DNA from: Sphingomonadaceae bacterium
GTDB lineage: Bacteria; Pseudomonadota; Alphaproteobacteria; Sphingomonadales; Sphingomonadaceae
Direction: 5' to 3'
Assembly (NCBI GenBank): GCA_947442095.1
Contig: CANEVG010000034.1
Location: forward strand, 1-15,067
Length of the DNA stretch: 15,067 nucleotides
Shown in pieces: positions 14,027-15,067 of the stretch. The notes under the pieces are model-generated. The model did not search any database, was not told where the DNA came from, and saw only the letters and a list, made by a program, of their open reading frames with translations. The position numbers and the translations under genes are program-made. Position 1 is the first letter of the stretch. Every line of letters starts with the position of its first letter.

Positions 14027-14711
14027 ACCCCCACTGGTCATCTACAGCGATGGCTATCGGCATCCTTTTGCCGAATCTTCGGCTGCACTTGCCAGCATTG
14101 CGCAAGGCATAGGGCTGCGAACCACGGTTACGGCGAGCATTTCTGAAGCCATAAAGCTGATCTCCGGTCGTCGCAGTATCCTTGCCGTCAACGCGCTGCG
14201 CTGGTCGATGACCCAGGCCGAACGCCACGCTGCAGATCGCGCGGAATGGGGCGTCTTGCTGGATGATGCGGACATGGCACAGATCGCAGGCCATGTTGCG
14301 GGCGGCGGCAGCCTACTTGCGCTGCATACGGCGGTGATCTGCTGGGACAACCAGCCAAGCTGGATCGATATGCTTGGAGGAGGCTGGCACTGGGAACACT
14401 CGTTCCATCCGCCTCTTGGCGCCGTCACCGCGGGTCTCACCCCCGCCGGAGCCATAATCAGCAAGGGCAAACGCTGCTTCACACTGGCGGACGAGGTCTA
14501 TCACAACATGGGCCTTGCCAGCGATTGCGAGGTTCTGGCCTCTGCCGATGCCGGACATGGCGCGGTCCCGGTGATATGGCGCAGATTGCACGGCACCGGC
14601 AAAATCGCAGTCGATACGCTGGGGCATGATGGGGCCTCGCTGCAACATCCAGCGCATGCCGCGATCCTGGCTGGATTGCTCGAATGGCTGCATGGGGACG
14701 CCGCCGGCTAA
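14019..14711 (+). CDS. ThuA-like domain protein
   Basis: A 230-residue protein with a ThuA-like fold (trehalose-utilisation/class I glutamine amidotransferase-like). Supporting segments are GGGSLLALHTA (95-105), GGWHWEHSFHPP (120-131), DEVYHN (158-163) and PVIWRRLHGTGKIAV then TLGHDG (184-205). The amidotransferase nucleophile Cys is not apparent at the expected elbow, where Leu-His stands instead (LALH), as is normal for ThuA proteins. Biochemical functions of the family are mostly unknown; ThuA itself acts in disaccharide oxidation. The start was set at ATG 14019, eight bases inside the SDR, rather than an upstream in-frame ATG at 13974, because the conserved strand LVIYSDGYRHP begins right after it. 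Its place between two dehydrogenases suggests a role on an oxidised intermediate. Confidence 0.75.
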   Translation: MNEPPLVIYSDGYRHPFAESSAALASIAQGIGLRTTVTASISEAIKLISGRRSILAVNALRWSMTQAERHAADRAEWGVLLDDADMAQIAGHVAGGGSLLALHTAVICWDNQPSWIDMLGGGWHWEHSFHPPLGAVTAGLTPAGAIISKGKRCFTLADEVYHNMGLASDCEVLASADAGHGAVPVIWRRLHGTGKIAVDTLGHDGASLQHPAHAAILAGLLEWLHGDAAG

Positions 14712-14741
14712 GGCTCACTTACCAAGCGGAAGGTAGATTGC

Positions 14742-15067
14742 ATGGCTGATATTGCGGGCAAAAGTATTCTCATTACAGGCGGTGGTTCCGGGCTTGGCGA
14801 AGCAATGGCGCGGTATTTCGTGGCGCAAGGTGCCCGCGTCATCATCAGCGGCAGGCGCGCAGACAGGATCCGCGCGGTGGCGGCCGATATCGGCTGTGCG
14901 ACGGTGACCGGCGACGTAACCGTGGCGGCTGACCGCGCGGCGATGATCGCGGCAGCCCTGTCCCATGGCGGCAAGCTTGATGTGCTTATCAACAATGCCG
15001 GCAATATGTATCGAGGGGCGCTGACAGAACTCGACGAAGCCCAACTGCTTGGGGTCTTCCATTCAAA
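14742..15067 (+). CDS. Short-chain dehydrogenase/reductase, 5' part (runs off the window)
   Basis: The first 108 codons of a classical SDR. TGGGSGLG (12-19), a GRR segment at 37-39 after strand 2 that favours NADP(H), GDV at about 57-59, and NNAG (84-87) are present; the catalytic Ser-Tyr-Lys lies beyond the window. The start ATG 14742 has GGAAGG at 14728-14733. It follows the ThuA-like gene by 30 bp and is the last visible member of the operon. Having an NADP-type SDR beside the NAD-type SDR at 13280 suggests two different steps or an epimerising oxidation-reduction pair. Confidence 0.88.
   Translation, partial: MADIAGKSILITGGGSGLGEAMARYFVAQGARVIISGRRADRIRAVAADIGCATVTGDVTVAADRAAMIAAALSHGGKLDVLINNAGNMYRGALTELDEAQLLGVFHS

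Noticed and set aside
1..15067. CRISPR array, rRNA, tRNA or phage genes
   Set aside because: I saw no regularly spaced repeats, structural RNA or phage structural proteins anywhere in the window.

Overview
The window reads as an accessory, catabolic stretch of a GC-rich alphaproteobacterial genome, most likely a sphingomonad (Novosphingobium/Sphingobium/Sphingopyxis type). The basis is the mix of genes (an acyl-CoA catabolic set, soluble class-I-like P450s, many SDRs) and the insertion sequences (IS630, IS481, IS21 types). The genus is inferred, because no rRNA or tRNA is present to settle it.

Layout. (1) 1-2084: a truncated small gene (191-413) abuts a 1.5-kb IS630-family element (416-1909). 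The element has clear terminal inverted repeats, a TA duplication, a damaged transposase on the minus strand and a divergent LexA-like winged-helix passenger gene. (2) 1958-3089: a palindromic operator-like site precedes a CurA/LTB4DH-type NADP-dependent reductase on the plus strand. (3) 3433-8158, all minus strand: acyl-CoA synthetase then acyl-CoA dehydrogenase (21 bp apart), followed after a 357-bp gap carrying two dyads by an SDR then an enoyl-CoA hydratase (19 bp apart). Together these look like activation and beta-oxidation-like shortening of a carboxylic acid. (4) 8206-9422: an IS481 transposase tail, a short BLUF blue-light receptor gene (minus strand), an IS21-type left end with an istA remnant, and a probable LuxR-type HTH remnant. 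(5) 9509 to the window end, plus strand: a tight operon of amidohydrolase, P450, P450, SDR, ThuA-like protein and SDR. The first four gene junctions overlap by 1-8 bp and the last has a 30-bp gap with a good Shine-Dalgarno. The operon runs off the end of the window.

How the genes may work together. Blocks 3 and 5 are separated only by IS debris and the BLUF gene. Block 5 could hydrolyse and oxidise a substrate (ring or amide/lactone opening, two P450 hydroxylations, alcohol dehydrogenations). Block 3 could then activate and shorten the resulting acid as a CoA thioester, with the reductase of block 2 reducing an enone intermediate. This pathway link is inference. The most unusual features are the paired P450s, which share a short N-terminus, a His in the I-helix acid position and extra residues after the heme-Cys loop, and their coupling to an amidohydrolase with Glu at the usual catalytic Asp position and to a ThuA-like protein. 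I do not recognise the substrate, and no ferredoxin or ferredoxin reductase is visible.
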